From: Nitrospirota bacterium
Lineage (GTDB): Bacteria > Nitrospirota > Thermodesulfovibrionia > Thermodesulfovibrionales > Magnetobacteriaceae
Direction of reading: 5' to 3'
Length of the DNA: 29,633 nucleotides
Assembly: GCA_015233265.1 (NCBI GenBank)
Contig: JADFXZ010000005.1
Location: 1 to 29,633, forward strand
In this document: positions 15,578-23,870 of the stretch, in pieces
How positions within the stretch are numbered: the stretch's first letter is position 1
Layout: every line of letters starts with the position of its first letter
Position numbers and translations under genes: made by a program
Notes under the pieces: generated by a model
Databases searched by the model: none
The model's input: only the letters and a program-made list of their open reading frames with translations
Told to the model about the DNA's origin: nothing

Positions 15578-17077
15578 TTATGGTTTGGGTTTATTTTGTG
15601 ATTTTTTGGCGAAACTGTTTCTTGCCGATTCCATATTCTTCCTTTTAAAGATGTTTTTGTCCATATGGGCCATCAACTTGATAGACGGTGGGATTTTGCC
15701 GTCATTACAGGTCAGAATCATCTTGTAGAATTCGCAGTCCTGGCACAGGACTTTTATCTTCTCCTCCCATGATTTGTACTTTCTGCCCCCGCCGCAAATG
15801 TCCAGTGTAGCGTTAATATACATACAGGCACGTCCGGCGTTGACACCGTCTAAAAAACCATCGGCATCGACGTTGATAAAAGATGGGCATTCCTCGAAAT
15901 CCTTACATTTTGTAAACTCCCAGCAGTTGATAAACTTATAGACATCCTTGTGAACCTTTATCTTCGTAATATTGTGCTTTATCAACTCCCTGATATGCGT
16001 GTCGTCTATAACGACGCCGCACTCCACAAGGTGTTCGTCCTTGCCGGGGATATACACGTTTTCAGCCGCTACCAAGCCGCTTTTGAGATAGTCAGCGGTT
16101 ATGCTTTTTACCCCTAAGTCAATAGATTTTTTCATGCCGAATGTCGTTTCTATATACGAGTAGAGCCGCTTTATAGTAAATGGCCTGATAATTATATCGA
16201 CAACAATGTCGCACTGTGAGAGGAGCTGGCGAACCTGCTCTATATCGGTCTTAGAACTCATCACGGCTAATACCTTAAACGATACGTTGGAGTATTGAAT
16301 ATGATACATAAACTCACAAAAGGCGTCTAAGTCCTCGAAGTGGCACTCATCTATGATTAACAAGTCACACCGCCGCGTAAACAGAACCAGCTCAAGGCTC
16401 CTCAAACTATAATATCCGCTTGCAACGGTAACCCCCCTGTAGTACTCAAGCAGGCTCCATGACACCGGCGCCGCTATATCCTCGCGAAGAAAGATAAATA
16501 ACTCCTTCTTGCTTACCTTTCTTCTTTTAATTAAGTTATTTAAGGCAATTACTTTTTCTTTTTCTTTTTTCAGCTCCTTTGCTGTTGCTGTAATAGCATC
16601 AATATTGTAATTCTGTTTGACAAATTTATCAAGGGTTTCAATTGCCGAGTCCGGTACTTCCAGAATATTAAACTCAAAAAATGGTGCTTTATCCAGCTTC
16701 CCCTCTTTATCTATATTCATAAAGAAGCGATAATTAATACCATTTGTTAACACAGCTATCTTTGCTTGCGTCTGCACAAATGCCTCAGCAATAGAGTTGG
16801 TCTCGATGTCGAGATTCATACCCCAGTGCTTACACTCTATAATTATTTCCGGTTTTCCGCCGCGCAAAAGCGCATAGTCAATCTTAATACTATCGCTATG
16901 GTCGACAGTTGCCGTATAATCTGGGACGACCTCAGACGGGTCAAAGACATTGTAGCCCAGGCTGTTGATAAATGGCAGAATAAGGGCAACTTTGGTCGAT
17001 TCCTTGTTTTTCACAAAATCGTATCTCTGACGAATCTCGCCCGAAAGTGCCTTGATCTTTACTGCTAAATCCAACAT
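15578..17077 (-). CDS. Multidomain protein: HSDR_N-like nuclease fold, receiver-like and Cys-rich domains
   Basis: A 499-residue protein with four recognisable parts. Residues 25-145 resemble the type I restriction HsdR N-terminal domain (ALILPFINSLGYNVFDPSEV, IDYALLRGGKPEIIIECK, AVLTNGINYRFFM), with a PD-(D/E)xK core D67, E81, K83. Residues about 165-185 are a charged helix. Residues about 222-315 look like a response-regulator receiver (CDLLIIDECHF with D243, VLAVMSS, IIIRPFTIKRLYSYIE) but with arginine where lysine is normal. Residues 333-376 (GLVAAENVYIPG, ITKIKV) resemble a module seen beside signalling domains. Residues 384-452 carry CW, CKDFEEC, AGRAC, CGGG and CQDCEFY, a 'two-CW'-like zinc or metal site. 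No specificity or helicase part is present. AAGGGG precedes the chosen ATG by 8 nt; the frame extends to 17146. Function unknown. Confidence 0.7.
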   Translation of the reverse strand: MLDLAVKIKALSGEIRQRYDFVKNKESTKVALILPFINSLGYNVFDPSEVVPDYTATVDHSDSIKIDYALLRGGKPEIIIECKHWGMNLDIETNSIAEAFVQTQAKIAVLTNGINYRFFMNIDKEGKLDKAPFFEFNILEVPDSAIETLDKFVKQNYNIDAITATAKELKKEKEKVIALNNLIKRRKVSKKELFIFLREDIAAPVSWSLLEYYRGVTVASGYYSLRSLELVLFTRRCDLLIIDECHFEDLDAFCEFMYHIQYSNVSFKVLAVMSSKTDIEQVRQLLSQCDIVVDIIIRPFTIKRLYSYIETTFGMKKSIDLGVKSITADYLKSGLVAAENVYIPGKDEHLVECGVVIDDTHIRELIKHNITKIKVHKDVYKFINCWEFTKCKDFEECPSFINVDADGFLDGVNAGRACMYINATLDICGGGRKYKSWEEKIKVLCQDCEFYKMILTCNDGKIPPSIKLMAHMDKNIFKRKNMESARNSFAKKSQNKPKP

Positions 17078-17171
17078 TTTAGAAACCCCTTTTGTTACCT
17101 CCACTCTCTTAATACAGCATAGCATGTTATCGGTAAAAACATCCACAAACTCAAATCTTTTCTTATTTCAA

Positions 17172-17208
17172 TTGTAAAATGTGACAGCTATGTATTATAA
17201 TTATAATA
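17172..17208 (+). promoter_or_regulatory. Promoter and 16-bp AT palindrome between divergent genes
   Basis: Plus-strand TTGTAA (17172-17177), an 18-nt spacer and TATAAT (17196-17201) could drive the ATP-grasp gene, giving a leader of about 55 nt. The -10 region lies in a perfect 16-bp palindrome (TATTATAATTATAATA, 17193-17208), so TATAAT also occurs on the minus strand facing the HSDR_N-like gene, although no good -35 is seen on that side. A shared melting region for divergent transcription is possible. Confidence 0.5.
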
Positions 17209-17262
17209 GCGCGGTAGTGATTGCCGGCTCTTAAGGTGAGAAAATCAAGGGGGTGGTCGTCT

Positions 17263-18423
17263 GTGCCAAGAGTGCTGATACTCGATGGACTTTGGAATAA
17301 GACACTTGCGGCTGTGCGAGCGCTGGGCAGGAGGGGGTTTCACGTAGCCGTTGGTGAATGGACCCGGTTTGCAACTGCATTGTTCTCGAACTATTGCAGC
17401 AAGCGCTTAATCTACCCTTCGCCAAAGGAGACGCCGGCCAAGTTTCTCGATTGGCTTGAGAATGAACTCAGGAAAAACCACTATGACGTGCTAATGCCGA
17501 TGGAGTTTACGACTCAGACACTGATAACGTCGCAGACACAGAGGCTGTCAAAGTATTGCCGCATACCGTTTCACAACGTTGATTTGGCACTGAGGCTTCA
17601 CAACAAGGCATTTTTGATGAAATACGCCCGTGAAAAGGGCTTTGACATCCCAAAGACATTTATTATCGACGACTTAAACCAGTTAGAGGCCCTCGCAGAG
17701 GAACTTCCCTTCCCCGTTGTCATAAAGCCGCAGATGAGTTCAGGGGCAAGGGGGATTAAGTATGTTAATGCAAAGGCGGATTTCATAAAGCAATACAAGA
17801 ATGTACACAGACAATACGAATTCCCCATAGTACAGGAGTTTATTCCCGACGGTGGGGACTCAATGGGTGTGTGTCTGCTTCTTAACAACGACTCAGAGGT
17901 TAGGGCGTCGTTTGTCTATAAGCGCCTCCGGGAATACCCGGTCAGAGGCGGCCCCAGCACACTGCGGGTAAGCATAAAGAGAGATGACGTAAGGTACATT
18001 GCCGAGTCCCTGCTGAGGTACTTTAAGTGGACTGGGGTTGCCCACATTGAGTTCAGGGTTGACCCCAGAGACGGTACGCCAAAGCTGCTGGAGATCAACC
18101 CGCGTTTTTGGGGTTCTCTGCAGCTTGCTATTAACTCAGGTGTTGATTTTCCCTATTTATTGTATAAATTGGCCATGGACGGCGACATAGACCCTGTGAC
18201 CGAATACAAGACGGGCGTGATGTGCAGATGGATTATCCCAGGCGATATACTTCATTTCATTATGAATCCGAACAGGTTTCACATGAGCCCCGGTTTTTTC
18301 AATTTTAAAATAAAGGACGACCTGCTGTCCTTTAGAGACCCTCTGCCGGTAATCGGGCGGTTGTCCTCCGTGCTGACACTCCTGTACAATAAGGAGATGC
18401 AGGACATATTTATGCGAAGATGA
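17263..18423 (+). CDS. ATP-grasp carboxylate-amine ligase-like protein
   Basis: ATP-grasp enzymes join a carboxylate to an amine or similar nucleophile through an acyl-phosphate. The 386-residue protein has a pre-ATP-grasp Rossmann part (RVLILDGLWNKTLAAVRALG, about 3-22), the nucleotide-binding segment FPVVIKPQMSSGARGIKYV, the strand VQEFIPDGGDSMGV, and the metal-binding end GVAHIEFRVD...LLEINPRFWGSL, where the Glu and Asn residues bind Mg. The substrate cannot be told; no biosynthetic partners are adjacent. GTG at 17263 is chosen because AGGGGG lies 9 nt upstream and the Rossmann strand then begins at once; TTG at 17221 would add 14 residues. Confidence 0.83.
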   Translation: MPRVLILDGLWNKTLAAVRALGRRGFHVAVGEWTRFATALFSNYCSKRLIYPSPKETPAKFLDWLENELRKNHYDVLMPMEFTTQTLITSQTQRLSKYCRIPFHNVDLALRLHNKAFLMKYAREKGFDIPKTFIIDDLNQLEALAEELPFPVVIKPQMSSGARGIKYVNAKADFIKQYKNVHRQYEFPIVQEFIPDGGDSMGVCLLLNNDSEVRASFVYKRLREYPVRGGPSTLRVSIKRDDVRYIAESLLRYFKWTGVAHIEFRVDPRDGTPKLLEINPRFWGSLQLAINSGVDFPYLLYKLAMDGDIDPVTEYKTGVMCRWIIPGDILHFIMNPNRFHMSPGFFNFKIKDDLLSFRDPLPVIGRLSSVLTLLYNKEMQDIFMRR

Positions 18424-18494
18424 TACCCGCGCGTCAAACCCCCGAATATATCTCCTGTCTCGCCTCTTAACGTTGATATATGCGCCCTGCAAGA

Positions 18495-18523
18495 TTGACA
18501 AAACTATTCAAATATTTTACATT
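18495..18523 (+). promoter_or_regulatory. Promoter of the tig-clpP-clpX operon
   Basis: Perfect TTGACA (18495-18500), 17-nt spacer and TACATT (18518-18523), about 38 nt upstream of the trigger factor start. It is the best sigma70-like match in the 138-bp gap after the ATP-grasp gene. No heat-shock CIRCE repeat is visible here. Confidence 0.6.
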
Positions 18524-18561
18524 AGACATACGCAAATCGCGATGAGCCTTGAGGAGGATGA

Positions 18562-19812
18562 ATGAACAGCGTCGTTGAGGATATATCGGCTACAAAAAAA
18601 AGGATAACTATCGAGGCCTCTGCCATAGAAATAGAGGGGGAAATACAAAAATCATTAAATGAGGTAAAGGACAGGACAAGGGTCCCCGGCTTTCGCCAGG
18701 GCAAGGCCCCCATGTCTTTAATCGAGAAGCGATTCAGAAAAGACGTGGAAAATAATGTGCTTGAAAGATTAATACCGCAGTACTATCAGGAAGCTGTCAA
18801 GGCGGCGGAGCTGACCCCGTTGCTGCCACCGGTGATAGAGTCCCAGGACTATAAGACCAAAGGGGCATTAAAGCTGGTATGTGCCGTAGAGGTGCGCCCT
18901 AGGGTCGATGGGCTGGTCTATGAAGGACTGCCTGTTAGTGAGGTTAATGTCGTGCTTGAAGATGATGAGGTTGACTCTCAGATGAGCAGGATTGCTATGT
19001 CAAGGGCCGTTTACGTGCCAGCCGCCGAGCGACCGTTAGAGATGGATGACCTTGTGGTGCTTGACTATATCGCCTCAGGTGATGAGGAGCCGGTAACAGA
19101 CCAGTTTCTCAAGGTTGGCTCCGAGGCATTTCCCGAGAGCTTTTATTCGGCCATCATTGGGAAAAACAGGGGCGAAACAGGAGAGGCGGAGTGCGTTTTC
19201 CCTCCGGAGCACCTCAATAGCCGCTACAGTGGGCGGACGGTGAATTTTAAAATCACGATAAAGGACATCAAAGCACTGCAGCTACCTGTCATTGACGATG
19301 AGTTTGCCAAAGATGTAGGGTTTGACAGCCTCGTCGATGTACGCACGCATATCAGTAAAACCCTTACCGAGATGAAAAGGGACAAGGCACTAAAGGCCGA
19401 AAAAGGTGACATGATCAGAAAGCTCGCTGATAAGTACACATTCGACCTTCCGGAGACAGCGCTAAAACAAGAGATAAACAGCATTGTTGCCAACGCAAAG
19501 ACCCTTGACGCCTACAAAGACACCCCAGAGGAGGAAATAAAGGCCAAGTTCAACGACGATGCGGTGCGAAACGTAAAAATTATGGTGCTGCTTGATATAA
19601 TAGGAGAAAAGGAGGCCGTAGCGGTCACTGAGAATGATATGAAGGAGAAACTCATATCGATGGCCTATGCCTCATCAATGTCTCCTGAGGCCCTGCTGCA
19701 GTACTATAATACGCAAGAGGGCGCCCTTGAGAGCCTACGATACTCTGTGTTCAGAGAGAAAGTGGTTGATGCTATATACTCAAAAGCAGTTGTCACGAAA
19801 AAGGAGGATTAA
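18562..19812 (+). CDS. tig: Trigger factor, ribosome-associated chaperone
   Basis: Binds the ribosome exit tunnel and shields nascent chains, with peptidyl-prolyl isomerase activity. The 416-residue protein has the ribosome-docking loop VPGFRQGKAP (about 42-51), an FKBP-type middle domain (about 145-240, including VLDYIASGDEEP, GKNRGETGEAECVFP) and a helical C-terminal chaperone domain ending VVTKKED. AGGAGG precedes the ATG closely. The stop TAATG overlaps the clpP start by one base, so the two are translationally coupled. Confidence 0.97.
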   Translation: MNSVVEDISATKKRITIEASAIEIEGEIQKSLNEVKDRTRVPGFRQGKAPMSLIEKRFRKDVENNVLERLIPQYYQEAVKAAELTPLLPPVIESQDYKTKGALKLVCAVEVRPRVDGLVYEGLPVSEVNVVLEDDEVDSQMSRIAMSRAVYVPAAERPLEMDDLVVLDYIASGDEEPVTDQFLKVGSEAFPESFYSAIIGKNRGETGEAECVFPPEHLNSRYSGRTVNFKITIKDIKALQLPVIDDEFAKDVGFDSLVDVRTHISKTLTEMKRDKALKAEKGDMIRKLADKYTFDLPETALKQEINSIVANAKTLDAYKDTPEEEIKAKFNDDAVRNVKIMVLLDIIGEKEAVAVTENDMKEKLISMAYASSMSPEALLQYYNTQEGALESLRYSVFREKVVDAIYSKAVVTKKED

Positions 19813-20411
19813 TGAATTTTATTCCGATGGTAATAGAGCAAACCGGCAGGACAGAACGCGCATACGATATATATTCCAGGCTGCTCAAAGACAGGATAGT
19901 GTTTCTTGGCTCTGCAGTTGACGATAATGTTGCCAACAGTATAATGGCACAGATGCTTTTTTTACAGACAGAAGACCCTGAAAAGGACATCCATTTGTAC
20001 ATAAATTCGCCGGGAGGGCTGGTAACCGCCGGCCTTGCCATATACGACACGATGCAGTACGTGCGGTGCGACATAGCTACTTACTGCACGGGGCAGGCGG
20101 CAAGCATGGGGGCGCTGCTTCTGGCCGCCGGGGCACATGGAAAGAGATTTGCACTTCCAAACTCGCGCATATTGATTCACCAACCGATGGGGGGCTTTAG
20201 CGGACAGGCAACAGACGTGGAAATTCACGCCAAAGAGATGTTGAAAATGAAAAACACGCTAAATACAATCCTCTCCCACCACACCGGTCAGAATATGGAT
20301 AAAATCCACGCCGATACGGACAGGGACTACTTCATGTCCGCTGAAGAGGCAAAGCACTACGGTCTGGTTGACGAGGTCATAACGGCTATAAAAACTAACG
20401 ACGATAAATAG
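19812..20411 (+). CDS. clpP: ATP-dependent Clp protease proteolytic subunit
   Basis: Serine peptidase forming the two-ring barrel fed by ClpX. The 199-residue protein shows the catalytic triad S98 (GQAASMGA), H123 (ILIHQP) and D172 (DTDRDYFMS), plus LYINSPGGLVTAGLAIYDTM and the Gly-rich head region GGFSGQATD. The propeptide is very short (MNFIPMVIEQT starts almost at the mature end). It lies between tig and clpX. Confidence 0.98.
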   Translation: MNFIPMVIEQTGRTERAYDIYSRLLKDRIVFLGSAVDDNVANSIMAQMLFLQTEDPEKDIHLYINSPGGLVTAGLAIYDTMQYVRCDIATYCTGQAASMGALLLAAGAHGKRFALPNSRILIHQPMGGFSGQATDVEIHAKEMLKMKNTLNTILSHHTGQNMDKIHADTDRDYFMSAEEAKHYGLVDEVITAIKTNDDK

Positions 20412-20537
20412 CTCCGGTAATAGTGTCGGCGATAGTGTTATAATAAAACCAGGTGTTAATGTGCCAAGGATGTAATGTGACTACTAAGGATGTGCCGAGA
20501 CGGCGGCAGTAAATAGATGAGTATGGAGAGAAAACTA

Positions 20538-21773
20538 ATGGCGAGAAAAAAAGATGAACAGCTGAAATGTTCATTCTGCGGCAAGCACCAGGGGGAAGTC
20601 AAGAAGTTGATTGCAGGCCCCTCGGTATATATCTGTGACGAGTGTGTCGATTTATGCAACGACATCATAGCAGAGGATATGAAAATGTCCTTTACTCAAA
20701 AAGGACACGGCGGCGTTCCGGCGCCTGTGAAAATACATGCCTTTTTAAAGGATTATGTAATTGGTCAGGAGCTGGCTAAAAAGATAATCTCCGTAGCCGT
20801 CCACAATCACTACAAGCGAATATACAGGCAGAAGGAAACCGATGTCGAGCTGCAAAAAAGCAATATCCTGCTTGCCGGCCCCACTGGCACGGGCAAGACA
20901 CTGCTTGCCCAAACGCTGGCACGCTATCTCGACGTGCCATTTACCATAGCGGATGCCACTACCCTTACAGAGGCAGGTTATGTCGGCGAGGATGTGGAGA
21001 ATATTATCCTAAAACTCCTGCAGGCGGCTAACTTTGACATCGAAAGGGCGCAAAAGGGCATCGTCTACATAGACGAGATAGACAAGATAAGCAGAAAGTC
21101 AGACAATCCATCGATCACACGCGACGTATCGGGGGAAGGGGTTCAGCAGGCCCTGTTGAAGATAATCGAGGGCACGGTGGCTAACGTCCCCCCGCAAGGT
21201 GGCAGAAAGCACCCGCACCAGGAATACCTGCAAGTAGACACCACTAACATATTGTTTATCTGCGGAGGCGCGTTCAACGGCCTCGATGATATAATCGAAC
21301 AGCGAATCGGGAAAAAAACCGTTGGCTTTGGGGCAGAACTCTACAGCAAGAAAAAGAAAGAGAAAATTCTCAACATGGTAAGCCCCGAAGACCTGACCAA
21401 GTATGGATTGATTCCTGAACTGGTCGGCAGACTCCCCGTGATAGCCACGCTTGAGGCCCTGGGCGAAGATGCCCTCGTGCAGATTCTCGTAGAGCCGAAA
21501 AACGCGCTGACTAAACAGTATGAAAAACTACTGCAGTTTGACAACGTAAGGCTGAAGTTTACTGACAATGCCCTGCGCGCAATAGCGAAAAAGGCAATCA
21601 CCAGAAAGACCGGTGCGCGCGGCCTCAGATCAATCCTCGAAGAGGTCATGCTTGACGTGATGTACGACATTCCATCTCAAAATGGGATAAAGGAATGCAT
21701 CATCAACGAGGAGACAATCGTTAATAACGTAAAACCTCTACTGATCTACGAAAAACAAGTAGAATCGGCATAG
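20538..21773 (+). CDS. clpX: ClpX ATPase subunit of the Clp protease
   Basis: AAA+ unfoldase that selects substrates and threads them into ClpP. The 411-residue protein begins with a zinc-binding domain (C11, C14, C33, C36). It then has Walker A LLAGPTGTGKTLLAQ, the pore loop GYVGEDVEN, Walker B IVYIDEIDKI, the GGRKHPHQE (RKH) loop, the ClpP-docking loop with VGF in place of IGF, and sensor 2 KTGARGLRSI. The ATG at 20538 is preferred over that at 20517 because GGAG lies 8 nt upstream and the protein then starts like other ClpX. A TATAAT at 20440-20445 in the 126-bp clpP-clpX gap could be a weak internal promoter, but its -35 is poor. Confidence 0.97.
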   Translation: MARKKDEQLKCSFCGKHQGEVKKLIAGPSVYICDECVDLCNDIIAEDMKMSFTQKGHGGVPAPVKIHAFLKDYVIGQELAKKIISVAVHNHYKRIYRQKETDVELQKSNILLAGPTGTGKTLLAQTLARYLDVPFTIADATTLTEAGYVGEDVENIILKLLQAANFDIERAQKGIVYIDEIDKISRKSDNPSITRDVSGEGVQQALLKIIEGTVANVPPQGGRKHPHQEYLQVDTTNILFICGGAFNGLDDIIEQRIGKKTVGFGAELYSKKKKEKILNMVSPEDLTKYGLIPELVGRLPVIATLEALGEDALVQILVEPKNALTKQYEKLLQFDNVRLKFTDNALRAIAKKAITRKTGARGLRSILEEVMLDVMYDIPSQNGIKECIINEETIVNNVKPLLIYEKQVESA

Positions 21774-21786
21774 ATTAACGGGGGAA

Positions 21787-21802
21787 GGGGGCACAAGCCC
21801 CC
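21787..21802 (+). terminator. GC-rich hairpin after clpX
   Basis: GGGGGC-ACAA-GCCCCC begins 14 bp beyond the clpX stop. A 6-bp all-GC stem with a tetraloop can end or stabilise the operon mRNA, but no T-run follows, so it is not a textbook intrinsic terminator. Confidence 0.45.
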
Positions 21803-21936
21803 GTTGCCCTGCCCGCCGTTACCAATCTTACACACTAGTCACATACCAACACCATGTTTCAGCGTATTTCTCTGTCGTCTTTAGCCGCATTGATGTATTC
21901 GTTTCAGAAGCTAATTGTGTGTCATTATTTAAACAC

Positions 21937-21966
21937 TTGACAATAATTGACTCTATGTGGTTTAAT
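21937..21966 (+). promoter_or_regulatory. Promoter for the tandem-repeat small protein
   Basis: TTGACA (21937-21942), 18-nt spacer and TTTAAT (21961-21966) give a leader of about 85 nt before the gene at 22057. A TATACT at 22008-22013 nearer the gene lacks a -35. The remaining bases of the 283-bp gap (21803-21936) show no gene. Confidence 0.5.
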
Positions 21967-22056
21967 TAGACACGGTCATGGTCGCAATCAATCTAGCTAA
22001 GGGCGATTATACTGCCAGCATATAGAACTAAAATTATAACAGGAGGGCTATCAACG

Positions 22057-22500
22057 ATGACTAAGGCAATGACGGAAACCTTCGATCGGCTGTTAAAGCT
22101 GGCCGGTGATTTCGTAGAGCGCCAGAAGGGTGCATGGGACCATACGGCATGGCTGGGCTTCTTAGAAGAGGTTCAGAAAAAGGGTATCGAATTGACCGGC
22201 GATATGGAGCGCTATATCGGGCTGGTGCTTGAGACGATGAAAAAGGTGTACAATGCCTCTACGAGTATTGACGGTATCAAAAATGTCATGATGGAGATGT
22301 CCTCTCAAACGGCAGATTTCGTAAAGAAGACCAGAGGCGTGTGGAATCAAACAGACGGTGAGGCATTCTTGAAAGAACTTCGCCAAAAGGGGTTAAACCT
22401 CAATGAGGATATGATGTCTTACTTCGGCGGAGTCCTCGAAGCGGTGAAAGGGATATACTCCTCTATTAGCAAAAGTTCTGATAAAAAACCAGACGCATAA
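22057..22500 (+). CDS. Small helical protein built from two copies of one repeat
   Basis: No family recognised. The 147 residues contain two aligned units of 49 residues, 19-67 and 88-136, sharing FV+++xGxWxxT, FLxExxxKG, L+xDMxxYxGxVLExxKxxY. Each unit predicts as amphipathic helices with a conserved Trp and Gly, so the protein looks like a soluble helical bundle, perhaps phasin-like or a structural protein, but this is a guess. There is no signal peptide or membrane segment. AGGAGG lies 10 nt before the ATG, with a promoter of its own and GC-rich hairpins on both sides, so it is probably a well-expressed single gene. Confidence 0.85.
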   Translation: MTKAMTETFDRLLKLAGDFVERQKGAWDHTAWLGFLEEVQKKGIELTGDMERYIGLVLETMKKVYNASTSIDGIKNVMMEMSSQTADFVKKTRGVWNQTDGEAFLKELRQKGLNLNEDMMSYFGGVLEAVKGIYSSISKSSDKKPDA

Positions 22501-22516
22501 ATGCAACTTATTATGG

Positions 22517-22537
22517 GGGGAGGGGAATCCCTTCCCC
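22517..22537 (+). terminator. G/C-rich hairpin after the repeat protein gene
   Basis: A 9-bp stem (GGGGAGGGG with CCCTTCCCC, one G-T pair) and an AAT loop start 17 bp after the stop codon. Like the hairpin after clpX it lacks a T-run. It also lies between converging genes and could act on the plus-strand transcript. Confidence 0.45.
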
Positions 22538-22597
22538 AGCCGCAATCAATAAAAAGAACACTCCCAAGAATACTCCCAAAGAATACTCAATGTTGAG

Positions 22598-23812
22598 CTA
22601 TTTCCACTTCCCACGAAATATCGTAAACCCTATCAGACACACTATTGCCGTTGTAAGTATTGTCGTCTTAACCCCGATTAGCTCACCAAGAAAGCCCGTA
22701 AGGGCTGCCCCAAAAGGCACCATACCCAGGAACATCGCCGCATATACACTCATCACTCGACCCCGGAACTCATCCGGCACCTCCAGTTGAATGTAGCTAT
22801 TGGACGTTGCCAGAAAACCAACCATAGTGAATCCTATTACAGCAAGGAAAAAGAGCGCCAAATGAAAATTGTTTATAGCGGTAAACGCCAACAGAGCCGC
22901 TGGAAATGAAAACCCTGTCACAGACATGAAAAAGAGCTTGTTCTTAATGTCTCTTTTGAAGGCCATTATAATACCGACAAGCACTGAGCCAGCCCCAACG
23001 CTTGACATCATAATCCCAAGCCCAATCGGCCCAACTCCATAGACCTTGTCAGCAAACACCGGCATGAGCTGGGCGTAGGGTATCCCAAACAGGCTGAATA
23101 CACTTATTGTAAGGATTATAAATAAGATGCGCCTTTGCCCTAAAATAAACCCTATTCCTCCTTTAATCCCCGCGAAAACTCCATCGCTTATGGCTGCCTT
23201 CGGCCTGCCCCTGTTGGATATACGGCATAGCAGGTAAATGACCGGAATAAAACTAAGCGCGTTTATGTAAAAACACGCCGACATGCCATAAAGACCGATA
23301 ATAAATCCTGCTATCGACGGGCCAATGACCCTTGCACCGTGAAACGCCGTCGAGTTAAGGGCTACCGCGTTAAGGAGATTTTCTCTGCCGCAGATTTCTA
23401 TCATGTACGATTGCCGCACAGGGATGTCAAGGGAGTTTACCGTGCCAAGAAGTGCAGCGACAATCAGTATCGTCCACACGCCGATAGCATGGAAATCGGT
23501 CAGCACGGCAAGCATCAGGGCAGGTATGATGGAAAGTGCTTGCGTGGCTATAAGTATATTGCGTTTATTGAAGCGGTCGGCAAAGACCCCCCCAAACAGG
23601 GAAAAAAATAGCACTGGAAGCGAAAGCGCCATACCCAAAAGCCCTAAATAAAAAGATGACTTCGTCAGCGAATACACCAGCCACCCCAGCGCTGTCTGCT
23701 GCATCCACGTACCAACCAGAGACAGCGACTGGCCGACAAAAAACAGCCTGTAGTCCCGTTCATAAAGGGCAGGGAAACGCCGCCCGTCTTGCCGTTGATT
23801 GATATTATTCAC
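22598..23812 (-). CDS. MFS transporter, EntS/MFS_3-type exporter
   Basis: Twelve-helix secondary transporter of the major facilitator superfamily. From GTG 23812 the protein has 404 residues, normal for the group, and begins ALYERDYRLFFVGQSLSLVGTWMQQTALGWLVY, the opening of MFS_3 exporters. The loop between helices 2 and 3 reads GGVFADRFNKRN, and the later segment EVPDEFRGRVMSVYAAMFLGMVPFG is also typical. The substrate is unknown. The frame continues upstream to 23962, overlapping the preceding gene and reading through a hairpin, so the shorter start is favoured even though no ribosome site is evident. Confidence 0.83.
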   Translation of the reverse strand: MNNINQRQDGRRFPALYERDYRLFFVGQSLSLVGTWMQQTALGWLVYSLTKSSFYLGLLGMALSLPVLFFSLFGGVFADRFNKRNILIATQALSIIPALMLAVLTDFHAIGVWTILIVAALLGTVNSLDIPVRQSYMIEICGRENLLNAVALNSTAFHGARVIGPSIAGFIIGLYGMSACFYINALSFIPVIYLLCRISNRGRPKAAISDGVFAGIKGGIGFILGQRRILFIILTISVFSLFGIPYAQLMPVFADKVYGVGPIGLGIMMSSVGAGSVLVGIIMAFKRDIKNKLFFMSVTGFSFPAALLAFTAINNFHLALFFLAVIGFTMVGFLATSNSYIQLEVPDEFRGRVMSVYAAMFLGMVPFGAALTGFLGELIGVKTTILTTAIVCLIGFTIFRGKWK

Positions 23813-23822
23813 AGTGTGTGAT

Positions 23823-23844
23823 GATACTGCACAAGCGCAGTATC
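23823..23844. promoter_or_regulatory. Inverted repeat upstream of the exporter gene
   Basis: GATACTGC-ACAAGC-GCAGTATC, an 8-bp perfect inverted repeat with a 6-bp centre, lies 10 bp upstream of the predicted exporter start and 26 bp after the previous stop. It could be an operator for a dimeric repressor or an mRNA hairpin controlling translation of the exporter. Confidence 0.45.
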
Positions 23845-23870
23845 CATTGACATCAGCCTGAGCAGTGGGA

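Noticed and set aside
9311..17077. Restriction-modification pair formed by the methyltransferase and the HSDR_N-like protein
   Set aside because: They are separated by five cobamide genes, and the HSDR_N-like protein lacks helicase and specificity parts.
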